Source: Clostridia bacterium
GTDB lineage: Bacteria; Bacillota; Clostridia; Oscillospirales; Acutalibacteraceae
Direction: 5' to 3'
DNA: 64,000 nucleotides
Assembly (NCBI GenBank): GCA_017398485.1
Contig: JAFQFY010000033.1
Coordinates: forward strand, 1-64,000
Shown: piece after piece, positions 1 to 9,200 of the stretch
Layout of the letters: each line of letters starts with the position of its first letter
Position numbering within the stretch: position 1 is the first letter of the stretch
The notes under the pieces: generated by a model
Database searches by the model: none
The model's input: the letters and a program-made list of their open reading frames with translations, nothing else
What the model was told of the DNA's origin: nothing
Made by a program: the position numbers and the translations under genes

Positions 1-867
1 AAAGAGGGCTTCCGCAACACGTGGCAAAACCGTTTTATGGCGCTGGCGAGCATCAGCGTGCTCGTCTGCTGCTTATTGCTCACCGGCTTTGCCTATCTGT
101 GCTTTGTCAACATCGATCACCTGTTCCGGACCGCATATAAGCAAAACGTTGTGGCGGTGTATTTGGATACCTCGTTGACCGACGAGGCGGCGGAGCGGTT
201 TGGCGAGGATCTGCGCGCGATGGATAATGTCGCGGATGTGGAATTCGTGTCCAAAGAGGACATGCTTGCACGCTTTGAGGATGAGATGGACAAAACCGCC
301 TTCGAAAGCCTGAAAGAAAACAATCCCTTGCAAGACACCTATATCGTATCCTTTAAGGATCTTGAAAAATTCGACGCGTCCTTGGAATCGATCAAAGCGA
401 TGCCGGGCGCGGAGGACGTGACCTACGACGGCGGTATAGCGCAGACGCTCACGCGTGTGCGCGGCGTCGTGTTGGGCGTCGGCGGCGTGATCATCGTCGC
501 ACTGCTCATCGTGTCCTTGTTCATTATTTCCAATACCATTAAGCTTACGGTGTACAGCCGCCGTTTGGAGATCTACATTATGAAATCCGTTGGCGCGACC
601 GACGGTTTCGTGCGGTTCCCCTTCGTTGTGGAGGGCGTGATACTCGGCGTCGTTGCCGGATTGCTCGGCTACAACCTGCTGTATCTGCTGTACAGCCAGT
701 TGGTATACAACTTCTCCACCGGTGTGCTGTGGTCGCTGGTGCCTTTCGGTGAACTGTGGTTGCCGTTGCTTTTCGGCTTCCTCGGCGGCGGTATTCTGGT
801 GGGTGTGGGCGGTAGTGCCATATCCATGAGCCGCTATCTTAAACAGGAAGGGAGCTTACGTATATGA
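1..867 (+). CDS. ftsX: Cell division ABC transporter permease FtsX (5' end missing)
   Basis: Membrane partner of the ATPase FtsE; the FtsEX complex activates murein hydrolases at the division site. The reading frame is open from base 1, so the start lies upstream of the window and the ATG at 37 is internal. Visible: a first membrane segment (LASISVLVCCLLL), an extracellular domain of about 110 residues, then three membrane helices in the C-terminal half. A typical FtsX feature is the stretch KLTVYSRRLEIYIMKSVGA after the second helix. The stop overlaps the start of the next gene by 4 bases (ATGA), which indicates translational coupling to the M23 hydrolase that FtsX would control. ftsE is expected just upstream. 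Family assignment is firm. Confidence 0.93.
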   Translation, partial: KEGFRNTWQNRFMALASISVLVCCLLLTGFAYLCFVNIDHLFRTAYKQNVVAVYLDTSLTDEAAERFGEDLRAMDNVADVEFVSKEDMLARFEDEMDKTAFESLKENNPLQDTYIVSFKDLEKFDASLESIKAMPGAEDVTYDGGIAQTLTRVRGVVLGVGGVIIVALLIVSLFIISNTIKLTVYSRRLEIYIMKSVGATDGFVRFPFVVEGVILGVVAGLLGYNLLYLLYSQLVYNFSTGVLWSLVPFGELWLPLLFGFLGGGILVGVGGSAISMSRYLKQEGSLRI

Positions 868-2102
868 AGAAGCCACTCTTTTCCTTGCGTATCGCAGCGG
901 TGTTACTCGCTTTGGTGATGTTGGTCACCGGCAACGCCGTGTGGTCTGCCACCGCGGCGACGAAGTCGGAACTCGAACAGAAGCTCGAATTGTTGGAGAG
1001 GCAGGAAACGCAGATCAAACAGCAGCTTGCTTCTGCCAAAAACGACCTCTCCGCCAGCCAACAGCGCAAAAATCTCATCGACTCTCAGATCGCTAATGTG
1101 CAGCAACAGATCGATCTGCTGGATACGCAGGTGCAGAATATGAACGCACAGATCACGGCGGTCGAATCGCAGATCACGGCGGCAGAGAAAGAGATCGCGG
1201 ATAAGGAAGCTGCGATCGCGCAGACGCGTGAAAACCTCGGTACTCGCCTACGTGCCATCGCCAAGACCGGCAATATGACGACCTTGCAGTTGCTTTTCAG
1301 CGTCGACAACTATAAAGATTATCTCATCAAAGCCAAGGCGATGCAACTCATCGCGGATAACGACCAGGCCGCCATCGAGGCATATGAGGCGCAGGTTGCG
1401 TCCATCGCCACGCAGCAAGCGGATCTGGAAAACAAAAAGGTCGATCTTGAGGAGCAAAAGCAGCAGCTTGAAACCGTGCGCGCCTCTTCCAACGCGAAGA
1501 AGAAACAGCTCGACACGCTGTATGCGGCGGCACAGGCCGAGGTCAAGAAACTGCAAAGCACCGTTTCCGGCTACAACAGCCAGTTAGCGGCCAAGCAGAG
1601 GGAAATGGAAGAGACCGAAAAAGAGATTACCAAGCTCATTCAGAACACCACCTCCACGGGTCAATACAACAACTCCATGATGTATTGGCCGGTGCCGACG
1701 GTGCGTGCGATCTCCTCCACCTTTGGCGTGCGTTGGGGCACCATGCACCGCGGCATCGACATCGCGAACGGCCCGATCCCGATTTATGGTCAGAACATTG
1801 TTGCCGCCGCAGACGGCACGGTCATCTACGCGAACTATACGAGCGTCTGGGGTGGCGGTTACGGTTACTACTGCATCATTGACCACGGCAAGGACAGCCG
1901 TGGACGCAGTGTTACCACGCTGTACGCGCACTGCTCAAAGATGTACGCGCGTGTCGGACAAAAGGTGGTCGGCGGCAAGACCGTGATTGCGCAAGCCGGA
2001 TCCACCGGCAACGTGACGGGACCGCACCTGCATTTTGAGGTGCGTCTGGATGCAAAGTCGGTCGATCCGCTCGGCACCTACGTCAGCCCGAACGTAAACT
2101 AA
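864..2102 (+). CDS. Coiled-coil M23 murein hydrolase (EnvC/PcsB-like organisation)
   Basis: Predicted secreted peptidoglycan endopeptidase or hydrolase activator driven by FtsEX. An N-terminal signal segment (about residues 1-30, hydrophobic core IAAVLLALVMLVTG) is followed by a Gln/Lys/Glu-rich coiled coil (about 33-255) and a C-terminal peptidase M23 (LytM) domain. The zinc and catalytic residues look intact: HRGID (H295, D299), LYAH (H356) and HLHFE (H388, H390), so it should be an active enzyme rather than a degenerate activator like EnvC. Start ATG 864 overlaps the ftsX stop. It is functionally the counterpart of PcsB/EnvC, but the catalytic fold here is LytM, not CHAP as in PcsB. The pairing with FtsX is inferred from operon context. 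Confidence 0.9.
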   Translation: MKKPLFSLRIAAVLLALVMLVTGNAVWSATAATKSELEQKLELLERQETQIKQQLASAKNDLSASQQRKNLIDSQIANVQQQIDLLDTQVQNMNAQITAVESQITAAEKEIADKEAAIAQTRENLGTRLRAIAKTGNMTTLQLLFSVDNYKDYLIKAKAMQLIADNDQAAIEAYEAQVASIATQQADLENKKVDLEEQKQQLETVRASSNAKKKQLDTLYAAAQAEVKKLQSTVSGYNSQLAAKQREMEETEKEITKLIQNTTSTGQYNNSMMYWPVPTVRAISSTFGVRWGTMHRGIDIANGPIPIYGQNIVAAADGTVIYANYTSVWGGGYGYYCIIDHGKDSRGRSVTTLYAHCSKMYARVGQKVVGGKTVIAQAGSTGNVTGPHLHFEVRLDAKSVDPLGTYVSPNVN

Positions 2103-2122
2103 TTGAAAATGAGTGATAGCGT

Positions 2123-3421
2123 ATGAAAAAGAAGATAACGTTAAGCACGGCTTTGACATTGATCCTGCTGACGGCCGCGCTGGCCGTTTCGGTGACGATG
2201 ATGCTGGCGATGCGCTACTTCAACCGTCAGGTGCAGTGGGTATCCCAGCGCAAGGCGATGTACACCTATATCGACGAGGTGGATCAGGCGTTGCGCGAGC
2301 ATTATGCCACACTCAACGAGGAAACTCTGCGTCAAAACGTCATTGCGGGCTTCGTCAAGGGCAGCGGCGACGCATATGCGGAATATTTCTCGCCCAACGC
2401 CTATATCAGCGAGCAGGAGCGCTTGTCCGGCTATGCGAACAACGTCGGCATCAGTCTGATCCGTGACACGGACAACAGACTGGTCATCTATGCAGTAGCG
2501 GCTGATTCAGCGGCAGCCAAGGCAGGCGTGCAGGTCGGCGACGTGCTGACTGCTGTCGACGGCACGGAGGTTGGCGAGCGCAAGGCGAGCGACCTGCAAC
2601 AGAGCATCGACAGCGCGCAGAAGGTGCTGCTCAGCGTGCGCCGCGGTGAAACGGCGCTGGCGTTTGAACTGTCCCCGTATCGCTACGTCGTGCGTAGCGT
2701 GCAACACAAGCTCCTCGGCTCGGTTGGTTACATTCGCATCACCGCGTTTTACGAGAACACGCCCAAGCAGTTGGAGCAGTCCATCGCGGAACTGACCCAG
2801 GCAGGCGTCAACGGGCTTATCCTCGACCTGCGTGATAACGAGGGCGGCTTGCGTTCTTCGATGCAGGAGTCGATATCGCTGCTTATGCCGTTGGGTGTAT
2901 ACGGCTCGGCGACGGATAAAAAAGGAAACGTCACGAACTTAAGCTCCAACGTCAACCAACAACTCGGTGCTGCAACCGTGGTGTTAGTCAATGCCGCCAC
3001 TGCCGGTGAGGCGGAGTTTATTGCCGGTGCGATGCAGGAGGCGAGTCTTGCTACCGTGATCGGTGAAACCACCGCCGGCAAGGCGAAGTATCAGGAATAT
3101 ATTAAGATTGAGTTGGATAACTCCGCCATGAAGTTGACCGTCGGAGAGTATTCGTTGCTCAAAGGCGGTTCGTTTGAGGGTAAGGGCATCGTTCCGACCA
3201 AGGAGGTCAGTCTGACCGCTGAACAACAGGCGGTCGCTCCTCTGCTCGACGACAAGACCGATCCACAGATCAAGGCGGCACTGTCGCAGATCAACGCGTC
3301 GGATAGCGGTGCGTTGAACACGTCCACCACGACTTTGCCGACGGGCTCGTCCACCACGGCGGCGGATGGCTCGATGACGGCGGCTTCCGACGGCACTACC
3401 ACGACGACCGGTGCGAATTAA
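2123..3421 (+). CDS. S41-family (C-terminal processing peptidase) homologue lacking the catalytic serine
   Basis: Membrane-anchored, extracytoplasmic CtpA-like protein: an N-terminal transmembrane segment (about 8-28), an N-terminal helical region, a PDZ domain (about 95-175, with AKAGVQVGDVL), and an S41 core with LRDNEGG. In active family members a Ser-rich motif of the form SxSASE precedes GExTxGK, with nucleophile Ser and base Lys 25 residues apart. Here the aligned segment is TAGEAE, so the nucleophile position is Gly295, while the lysine (K320 in GETTAGK) is kept. Predicted to be catalytically dead, perhaps a binding or regulatory pseudoprotease. The C-terminus is a Ser/Thr-rich tail. 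It lies 20 bases after the M23 gene, likely the same operon, with a terminator right after the stop. Confidence 0.87.
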   Translation: MKKKITLSTALTLILLTAALAVSVTMMLAMRYFNRQVQWVSQRKAMYTYIDEVDQALREHYATLNEETLRQNVIAGFVKGSGDAYAEYFSPNAYISEQERLSGYANNVGISLIRDTDNRLVIYAVAADSAAAKAGVQVGDVLTAVDGTEVGERKASDLQQSIDSAQKVLLSVRRGETALAFELSPYRYVVRSVQHKLLGSVGYIRITAFYENTPKQLEQSIAELTQAGVNGLILDLRDNEGGLRSSMQESISLLMPLGVYGSATDKKGNVTNLSSNVNQQLGAATVVLVNAATAGEAEFIAGAMQEASLATVIGETTAGKAKYQEYIKIELDNSAMKLTVGEYSLLKGGSFEGKGIVPTKEVSLTAEQQAVAPLLDDKTDPQIKAALSQINASDSGALNTSTTTLPTGSSTTAADGSMTAASDGTTTTTGAN

Positions 3422-3430
3422 ACGTAATAA

Positions 3431-3463
3431 AAAAGCCTCTGCCCATCGGGCAGAGGCTTTTTC
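3431..3463. terminator. Bidirectional intrinsic terminator
   Basis: 14-bp inverted repeat (AAAAGCCTCTGCCC / GGGCAGAGGCTTTT, 3-base loop) between the convergent S41 gene and uppP. T runs on both strands let it end transcription from both sides. Confidence 0.9.
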
Positions 3464-3465
3464 GT

Positions 3466-4395
3466 TTACTGAAACAGTTGCGGCGCGAAGACGAGCACCA
3501 ACAGCACCACGATGCCGAGGGCAATGCGGTACCAGCCGAAGGGCTTGAAGTCGTGCTTTTTGATGAACGCCATGAGCAATCGGATGACCAGCACCGATAC
3601 GACGAAGGAAACCACCGTCGCGACGGCAAGCAGGATCCATTCCTGCGAGGTGAAGGTCGGGTGAGTCACCGCAGTAGAGCAGTGCACGCACAGACCGTTT
3701 GTCACTTCTTCGCTTTCGAGGATCAAGCCGCAATTCGCGCAGAAATCGTCCAGCAGGAAGTATTTGACCACTTTCAGCGCACTGGCGCCGAGCATCACGG
3801 GGATCGCCATGAAGAAGGAGAATTCCGCCGCGATGGCACGCGAGGTGCCGAGCAACGAGGCGCCGAGGATAGTCGAGCCGGAGCGCGAGGTGCCGGGGAT
3901 GAGCGCGAGCATTTGGAATGCGCCGATGCCGAACGCGCGCTTGTAGCTGATGTCCTTGAGATCCGACACCGCTTCGCGCTTGTTTTTGCGGCTTTCCATC
4001 CAGATGAACGCAACGCCGTAGACGATCAGTGCGGCGGCGATGACCACGGGGGTGGACAGCACGCCGTCTATGAGATCGTCCAGCGCGAGGCCGGCGATCG
4101 CCGCCGGAATGCTGGCGATGAGCACCTTGCTCCACAGAATCCAGGTGCCTTTTTTCTCTTCGGCGGATTTCTTCGGTGAGAAAGGGTTGAGCTTGTGGAA
4201 ATACAGCACCACCACCGCCAGGATCGAGCCGAGCTGGATGATGACCTTGAACACGTCGAAGAACGCCTGGGAGGCGTCCATCTTCCACACAGCGTCGAGC
4301 AACAGGATATGCCCCGTGCTGCTGACCGGCAACCATTCGGTGATGCCTTGCACGATGCCTTGCACGATGGCTTTGAGGATCTCAACGAGGAACAT
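3466..4395 (-). CDS. uppP: Undecaprenyl-diphosphatase UppP/BacA with a four-cysteine insertion
   Basis: Integral membrane phosphatase that recycles undecaprenyl pyrophosphate to the monophosphate carrier for peptidoglycan synthesis; it also gives bacitracin tolerance. Diagnostic motifs are present: ITEWLPVSSTGH near the N-terminus and IPGTSRSGS mid-protein, with about eight hydrophobic helices. At 309 residues it is longer than the usual 265-280. The extra length is a polar insertion after FLLDDF containing CX2C-X13-CX2C (C219, C222, C236, C239), a zinc-ribbon-like arrangement not typical of UppP. The start ATG at 4395 follows TAGGAGGTAACGCCT on the coding strand. It lies 24 bases downstream of the YdbC-like gene, likely co-transcribed. 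Confidence 0.94.
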   Translation of the reverse strand: MFLVEILKAIVQGIVQGITEWLPVSSTGHILLLDAVWKMDASQAFFDVFKVIIQLGSILAVVVLYFHKLNPFSPKKSAEEKKGTWILWSKVLIASIPAAIAGLALDDLIDGVLSTPVVIAAALIVYGVAFIWMESRKNKREAVSDLKDISYKRAFGIGAFQMLALIPGTSRSGSTILGASLLGTSRAIAAEFSFFMAIPVMLGASALKVVKYFLLDDFCANCGLILESEEVTNGLCVHCSTAVTHPTFTSQEWILLAVATVVSFVVSVLVIRLLMAFIKKHDFKPFGWYRIALGIVVLLVLVFAPQLFQ

Positions 4396-4419
4396 AGGCG
4401 TTACCTCCTATTATGGTGA

Positions 4420-4641
4420 TTACAGGTCGATCTCGTTGAGGAGATCCCGAAGCAGGATCACTTCGTCTGCCGAGATGGTGACACCCTTGCCCATTTTTGC
4501 GTGGTCGGGAGCCCAATCACGGATATCATACTTCGGCTCGCGATCGTTCCAGCTGACCAGGTTGAGTTCCTTCGTCCAACCGGAGGGAGACTGGGACAAC
4601 ACGCCGCATTCTTTTACGATTTCATACTTCAATTCTGCCAT
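4420..4641 (-). CDS. YdbC-like PC4-family ssDNA-binding protein
   Basis: A 73-residue protein resembling the YdbC/PC4 family of small homodimeric single-stranded-DNA binders (known from Lactococcus YdbC). Family hallmarks seen: GWTKELNLVSWN, KYDIRDW and HAKMGKGVT. The ATG at 4641 (MAELKY) is chosen because the AGGAG site lies about 11 bases before it; a GTG at 4653 is too close to that site. Role in Clostridia is unclear; it may act in replication, repair or transcription. It precedes uppP on the same strand. Identification is by recalled family pattern. Confidence 0.8.
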   Translation of the reverse strand: MAELKYEIVKECGVLSQSPSGWTKELNLVSWNDREPKYDIRDWAPDHAKMGKGVTISADEVILLRDLLNEIDL

Positions 4642-4686
4642 GGGATCATACACTCCTAATAAATATATTTACGGCAAAGCCGTTTA

Positions 4687-4705
4687 TGCAAAGCTATGCT
4701 TTGCA
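4687..4705. repeat. Short perfect inverted repeat
   Basis: TGCAAAGC-TAT-GCTTTGCA between the DivIVA-like gene and the YdbC gene. It could be a weak transcription stop, but no T run follows on either strand, so its role is open. Confidence 0.4.
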
Positions 4706-4717
4706 TTGTTTCAAAAT

Positions 4718-4866
4718 TCACTGTCCCAACCAATCCCCGAGTCGTTCGAGCAGACCGCGTCGCTTGGCAACAGGGGTGCGAGGGCGTATATAGGGGGAAT
4801 TACCGCCGCCCTTTGTCTCCCGCTTGGGCGCTACCGCCGTACGGGCAGGCGGCTTACGGAAAAAAG
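4718..4866 (-). pseudogene. Out-of-frame C-terminal extension of the DivIVA-like gene
   Basis: About 45 codons in the shifted frame directly continuing the upstream coiled-coil gene. They encode a basic, Pro/Arg/Lys-rich linker (KPPARTAVAPKRE) and a terminal amphipathic segment (RGLLERLGDWLGQ). No start or ribosome site of its own was seen. Best read as the displaced end of the same gene: homopolymer indel, assembly error or slippage. Confidence 0.55.
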
Positions 4867-5597
4867 TGGCCCGAGCCGCCGGCAAGGTCCTTGATCTTGG
4901 AGAACCAACTGCCGAGCGTGGCGGAGAGCTTGGCATCGTTATCGGCTTTAGCTTGGCGCAGAGCACTTTTTTGTTCCTCGATGCTTCCCTGCATCTCGCC
5001 GAGCTGTGCGAGGAGGTTTGCGACCAGCGCATAGGCGTTGTCGAGAGCGTCCTCGGCGTGACGGTTTGCCTTTTCGGTGAAGGGACGCACGATGCCGTCG
5101 ACGTGTTCTTTCATGCTGTCGCTGCGGCCGAGCACCGCCTCGTAGCGCGCAACGGTCGCCTCAAGAGCGGCGAGCCGCTCGTTGCGACGGGTAAGCTCCG
5201 CTTCGCGCGTACACAGGCGTTCTTCTGCCGCCATCATTTCGGCGCGCGCAGATTGGATCTTTTCTTCACTTTGAGCAAGCTGTTGTGTAAATTGGGCGTT
5301 TTGCGCGAGCGCCTCGTCGAGCTCGGTGCGCATCTGCGCGAGCTGCTCGGTCGCCTCTTTCGCCTGTTCGGCAAACGGACGGATCTCGTCGAGTTCGGCG
5401 GTCATCGCCTCGTGGGCGGCCTCGAGTTCAGCGGCGCGCGCGGTGGCCGTTTCGGCCGCCTCGCGGTCGGCTTTTGCCTGTTGTTCGAGCGCTACGCGCT
5501 CCTCGTTCCAGGCGGCCGTGAGCGCGTCTATGTAGTTGAGGACATCCGCCTTATTGAAGCCACCGAGGGCGGAGCGGAACATACCCTTTTCTTCCAT
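4854..5597 (-). CDS. DivIVA-like coiled-coil protein, apparently frameshifted near its C-terminus
   Basis: The 247-residue frame starts at ATG 5597 (SD AAGGAAG, 8 bases upstream). The N-terminus GGFNKADVLNYIDAL resembles the DivIVA/GpsB membrane-binding segment, followed by a long Ala/Glu/Gln coiled coil (about 25-160) and further helices (HAEDALDNAYALVANLLAQL). This pattern fits a cell-pole or division scaffold. The frame stops just after a T6 run on the coding strand (plus 4861-4866). With five T the frame would continue another 45 residues, ending at 4718 with a basic, Pro/Arg-rich tail and an amphipathic end (LLERLGDWLGQ). The true protein is therefore probably about 292 residues, or the tail is switched by slippage. 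Own promoter at 5661-5690. Confidence 0.72.
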   Translation of the reverse strand: MEEKGMFRSALGGFNKADVLNYIDALTAAWNEERVALEQQAKADREAAETATARAAELEAAHEAMTAELDEIRPFAEQAKEATEQLAQMRTELDEALAQNAQFTQQLAQSEEKIQSARAEMMAAEERLCTREAELTRRNERLAALEATVARYEAVLGRSDSMKEHVDGIVRPFTEKANRHAEDALDNAYALVANLLAQLGEMQGSIEEQKSALRQAKADNDAKLSATLGSWFSKIKDLAGGSGHFFP

Positions 5598-5660
5598 TCT
5601 ACACACTTCCTTACTTCCGCAAAGGCGGAATTTGATACGATGCCGTGCATAATCAAAGTT

Positions 5661-5690
5661 AGTATACCACAAAGAGTCGCGCTTTGTAAA
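5661..5690 (-). promoter_or_regulatory. Sigma-A-type promoter of the DivIVA-like gene
   Basis: TTTACA (5685-5690) - 18 bases - TATACT (5661-5666), reading leftward, about 60 bases before the ATG. The 5' UTR carries a small TTCCGC/GCGGAA hairpin just before the ribosome site. Confidence 0.7.
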
Positions 5691-5718
5691 GAATTATCTT
5701 TTATACTTATTATATAAA

Positions 5719-5751
5719 GGAAACACCTCGGCGTACGACCGGGGTGTTTCC
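5719..5751 (-). terminator. Intrinsic terminator of rnpB
   Basis: GGAAACACC ... GGTGTTTCC stem just past the 3' end of RNase P RNA, followed on the RNA strand by TTTATATA. Confidence 0.7.
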
Positions 5752-5760
5752 GTATCGGTT

Positions 5761-6084
5761 GAGTGAGCCTGTAAGCCGAGTTCTGTCGTGAGCAACCATC
5801 TATCTAGGCCGTGCGTTGCCGCATGGCTCAAGCCGCCCGTCAAAGCACATCGGGCCAATGTATCGCTTTTATCGGCGTTGCTCCGGATAGGGTTTGCAGG
5901 GCCGCGCTGTCTCCAGCGTGCCGGTGAGCTCTTACCTCGCCTTTCCACCCTTACCGCATAAAGCGGCGGTATATCTCTGTTGCACTTTCCCTGGGGTCAC
6001 CCCCGGCGGCCGTTAGCCGTTATCCTGCCCTGTGGAGCTCGGACTTTCCTCGTGCGCGTGCGCACGCGGCTGCTCAGCTCACTC
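5761..6084 (-). ncRNA. rnpB: RNase P RNA, class A
   Basis: Catalytic RNA of RNase P, which matures tRNA 5' ends. Read on the minus strand it shows the universal blocks GAGGAAAGTCCGAGCTCC, ACAGGGCAGGATAACGGC, GAAAGTGCAACAGAGA and GGCCCTGCAAACC. The ends are set by helix P1: GAGTGAGC at the 5' end pairs with GCTCACTC at the 3' end. Length about 324 nt fits class A. The 5' end lies 8 bases after the -10 box of a consensus promoter, and a terminator hairpin follows the 3' end. It is divergent from addB. Confidence 0.97.
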
Positions 6085-6091
6085 GTTTGAC

Positions 6092-6120
6092 AGTGTACCG
6101 CAAAACGCGCGTTTTGTCAA
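6092..6120 (-). promoter_or_regulatory. rnpB promoter
   Basis: TTGACA (6115-6120) - 17 bases - TACACT (6092-6097) on the minus strand. Predicted start falls at the first base of helix P1 of rnpB, which supports both calls. Confidence 0.9.
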
Positions 6121-6153
6121 CTCAAAATCCGCCGCGGATTTTCGCCAAAACAC

Positions 6154-6182
6154 TTGGATTTTCTCGTATAATGTTGTATACT
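6154..6182 (+). promoter_or_regulatory. addBA promoter (predicted)
   Basis: TTGGAT (6154-6159) - 17 bases - TATACT (6177-6182), about 34 bases before the addB ATG. A second TATAAT at 6167-6172 lacks a matching -35 box. Confidence 0.6.
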
Positions 6183-6215
6183 TTTCTTATAGTCTGTAAG
6201 AAAGGGTGATTTGGC

Positions 6216-9200
6216 ATGCGGCGATTGTTGCTCGGCCGTTCCGGCAGCGGCAAAACGCAGGCGGTGTTCGACCGTCTGGAAGCGTTGGTGGCGCAGGGAC
6301 ATGAGAAGGTCTTTTTGCTCGTGCCGGAGCAATATTCTTTTGAAAATGAGCGTGATCTGCAAATGCGTCTCGGCACGCAGGCGGCGTCGCGCGTACAGCT
6401 CATCAGCTTCACCCGTTTGGCAGACAAGGTGTTCCGCGAGCTCGGCGGCATGGCCGGTGAGCAGCTTGATGACGGCATGCGTGCACTGTTGATGAGCCGC
6501 GCGCTCGAACAGGTGTCTCTGTTGGCACAGGACGCCGGCGAGCCGCTTATGGGCGCGGATCCGCGCCAGGTGACCGATTGCGCCTATGTGGAGGAGCTGC
6601 TGATTCTGTGGCGCGAATTTCGTCAGTGTGCCGTGCCGATCGATGAACTCGAGCGCGTGTGGCAGGAGATGGAGCAGGACGGCACGCTCGCCGGTCACAG
6701 TTTACAGGAAAAGGCGAAGGATTTCCATCGGATATTCACCGCCTATACCGGCCTTGCCGAAAATACCGCGCTTGACGACGCAGACAAGCTCACACGGCTC
6801 GTCGCCCTGTTGCCGCAAAGCGCGATGCCGCAGGGAGCGGCGGTGCTGGTGGATGGCTTCAAGGGCTTTACTGCGCAGGAATTGGCAATTTTGGAACAGC
6901 TTCTCACCCGCGTTGACGAGCTGGTGGTGACCTTGGGCACCGATACCCCCGGCAAGCGCTGGTCAACGGCGCTTGACCACAGCCGTGAGCAGACGCTGTT
7001 TGAGCCGGTGACCAAGACCGTCGAACACCTGCGCGAGATAGCGCAGCGGCACGGACTTTCGTGGGATATGCAGTTGTTGCAAGAGGATCATCGCCATACC
7101 GACGGCGCGTTACGTGCGCTGGAGGCAGGGTTTTACGCGCCGTCCCCGACGGTGTATGAGGGAAGGGCAGACAGCGTCACCGTCACGCCCTGCCGCGACG
7201 TGTATGAGGAATGCGATTACGTCGCGCGGCGCATCCGCCGCTTGCTGCGTGAGGAGAATTACCGTTGCCGCGACATCACCATCGTTGCGCGCGATCTGTC
7301 GGCATACAGCGGTCTGTTGGAGGACGCGCTCGATCAAGAGGGTGTGCCGTACTCCATGGACGCGCGCCGCGATCTGCTCGACGAGCCGCTGATCGTGTAT
7401 ATCCGCGCGGCGCTGCGCATCGCCGTGGGCGGCTTGCAGACGCAGGAGATCCTGCGCCTGCTCAAAACCGATCTTGGCCGTCTGTCGCCGATCGAGGTGG
7501 CGCGGCTGGAGAACTACGTGTATATGTGGCGTATTGACGGCGCGGCGTGGCAACAGGAATGGACCGAGAACCCCGGCGGCCTCGGCGTGCCCGTGACGGC
7601 GAGTACCGCGCGTGAGCTGGCGCAACTCAATGCGTGGCGGCAGGCAATCGTCGAGCCGTTGATGCGCCTGCGCGAGGCGTTGCGCAGTGGTGCGAATGGG
7701 TATCAGTTTGCCCTCGCGGTGTATCGCTATCTGACCGACGACGTTGACATGGCACAGCGCATCGCACAACAGGTGGATACGCTGGAATCCCTCGGCGAGC
7801 CGATCATCGCTCGTCGGGCGGCGCGGCTGTGGGACGAGGTTATCGCCCTGCTCGATCGCTTCGAGGCGGCGCTGGGCAATCAGCGAATGGCGGCGGCGCG
7901 GTTAGAGGAGCTGTTCTCCATGCTCGCGCAGATGATCGACGTCGGGCAGATTCCGCAAGGTCTGGACGCGGTGACGGTGGGCAGTGCCGACCGCATTCGC
8001 TATCATAAGCCGCGCGCGGTGTTCGTGCTCGGTGCCAACGAGGGAGTGTTCCCGGCGTATCCCGAGAACACCACCCTCTTTACCGAGGAGGAGCGCGAAA
8101 CATTGGCACAGCACGGTCTGGAATTGACCGACGATCTGCTCGTACGGTGCATTGAGGAACGCTATTTTGCCTATATGGCGGTGGCGGCACCGAGCGATCG
8201 GTTGTTCGTCACCTATCATACCGAGGGCGAAGCCGTACCGTCGCCGCTGGTGGCGATGGTACGCACCATCCTGCCGCAACACTGCCGCGGCACGGCGGTG
8301 GCGGCGAACGGCGACGATCTGGAATCCGCCGAAGCGATGTTTGCGCGTCTGGCGCAGAACTATACGCGTTCGACGCCTGTCACCGAGAGTCTGCGCGAAG
8401 CGCTGGCAGGCGAGGCAACGGTCAGCGGTCGGTTGGCGGCGGTCGGTCGCGGTGCGGGTCGCGCGGCGTTCCGTTTGGAAGACGCGCAGGTCGCGCAGGC
8501 GCTGTTCGGCACCGACATGCGCCTGTCTGCCAGCCAAGCGGATAAGTTCCACGAGTGCCGCTTCCAGTATTTCTGCCGCTATGGCTTGTATTTGCAGCCG
8601 CGCCGCGTTGCGCAGGTGGACGCCGCCTCGTTCGGCGTGATCGTCCACTACGTAATGGAGACGCTGTTGCCTCTGTACGTTAAAAAAGACGGTCTGCTCG
8701 ACCGCGTCAAAGCGCAGGACGCCGCGCGTGAGGGCATGACGAGCGACCGGCAGGCGCAGGCGGAGAACGAATTGCAAGCGCAGTTGCTCGCGACCATCGC
8801 CGAAGACGTTCACAACGCCGTGATGACCTACGCCGAAGAAGAAATGGGCGGCACACAGAACAAATCGGGCCGTTTCCTGTATCAGTTACAGCTCGCCGAG
8901 CGTTCTGCCTGCAATATGCTGTGGCACACCGTGATGGAACTGCGCCAGAGCGCATTCGTCCCCGTTCGATTTGAGCTGGGGATCTGTCCCGGCGACGAGG
9001 GAGAGACGTCCGACGAGGAGATCCCGTCCCTGTGTGTGTCTTTCTCGCGCGGTCGCGTGCGCCTGAGAGGCAAGGTGGACCGATTGGATCTGTTCGTGCG
9101 CTTTGACGGCAAGGCATTCGTGCGCGTCGTGGACTATAAGACCAATAGTAAGAAATTTAACCTTGACTCGCTCGGTGCGGGTCTGAATATGCAGATGCTG

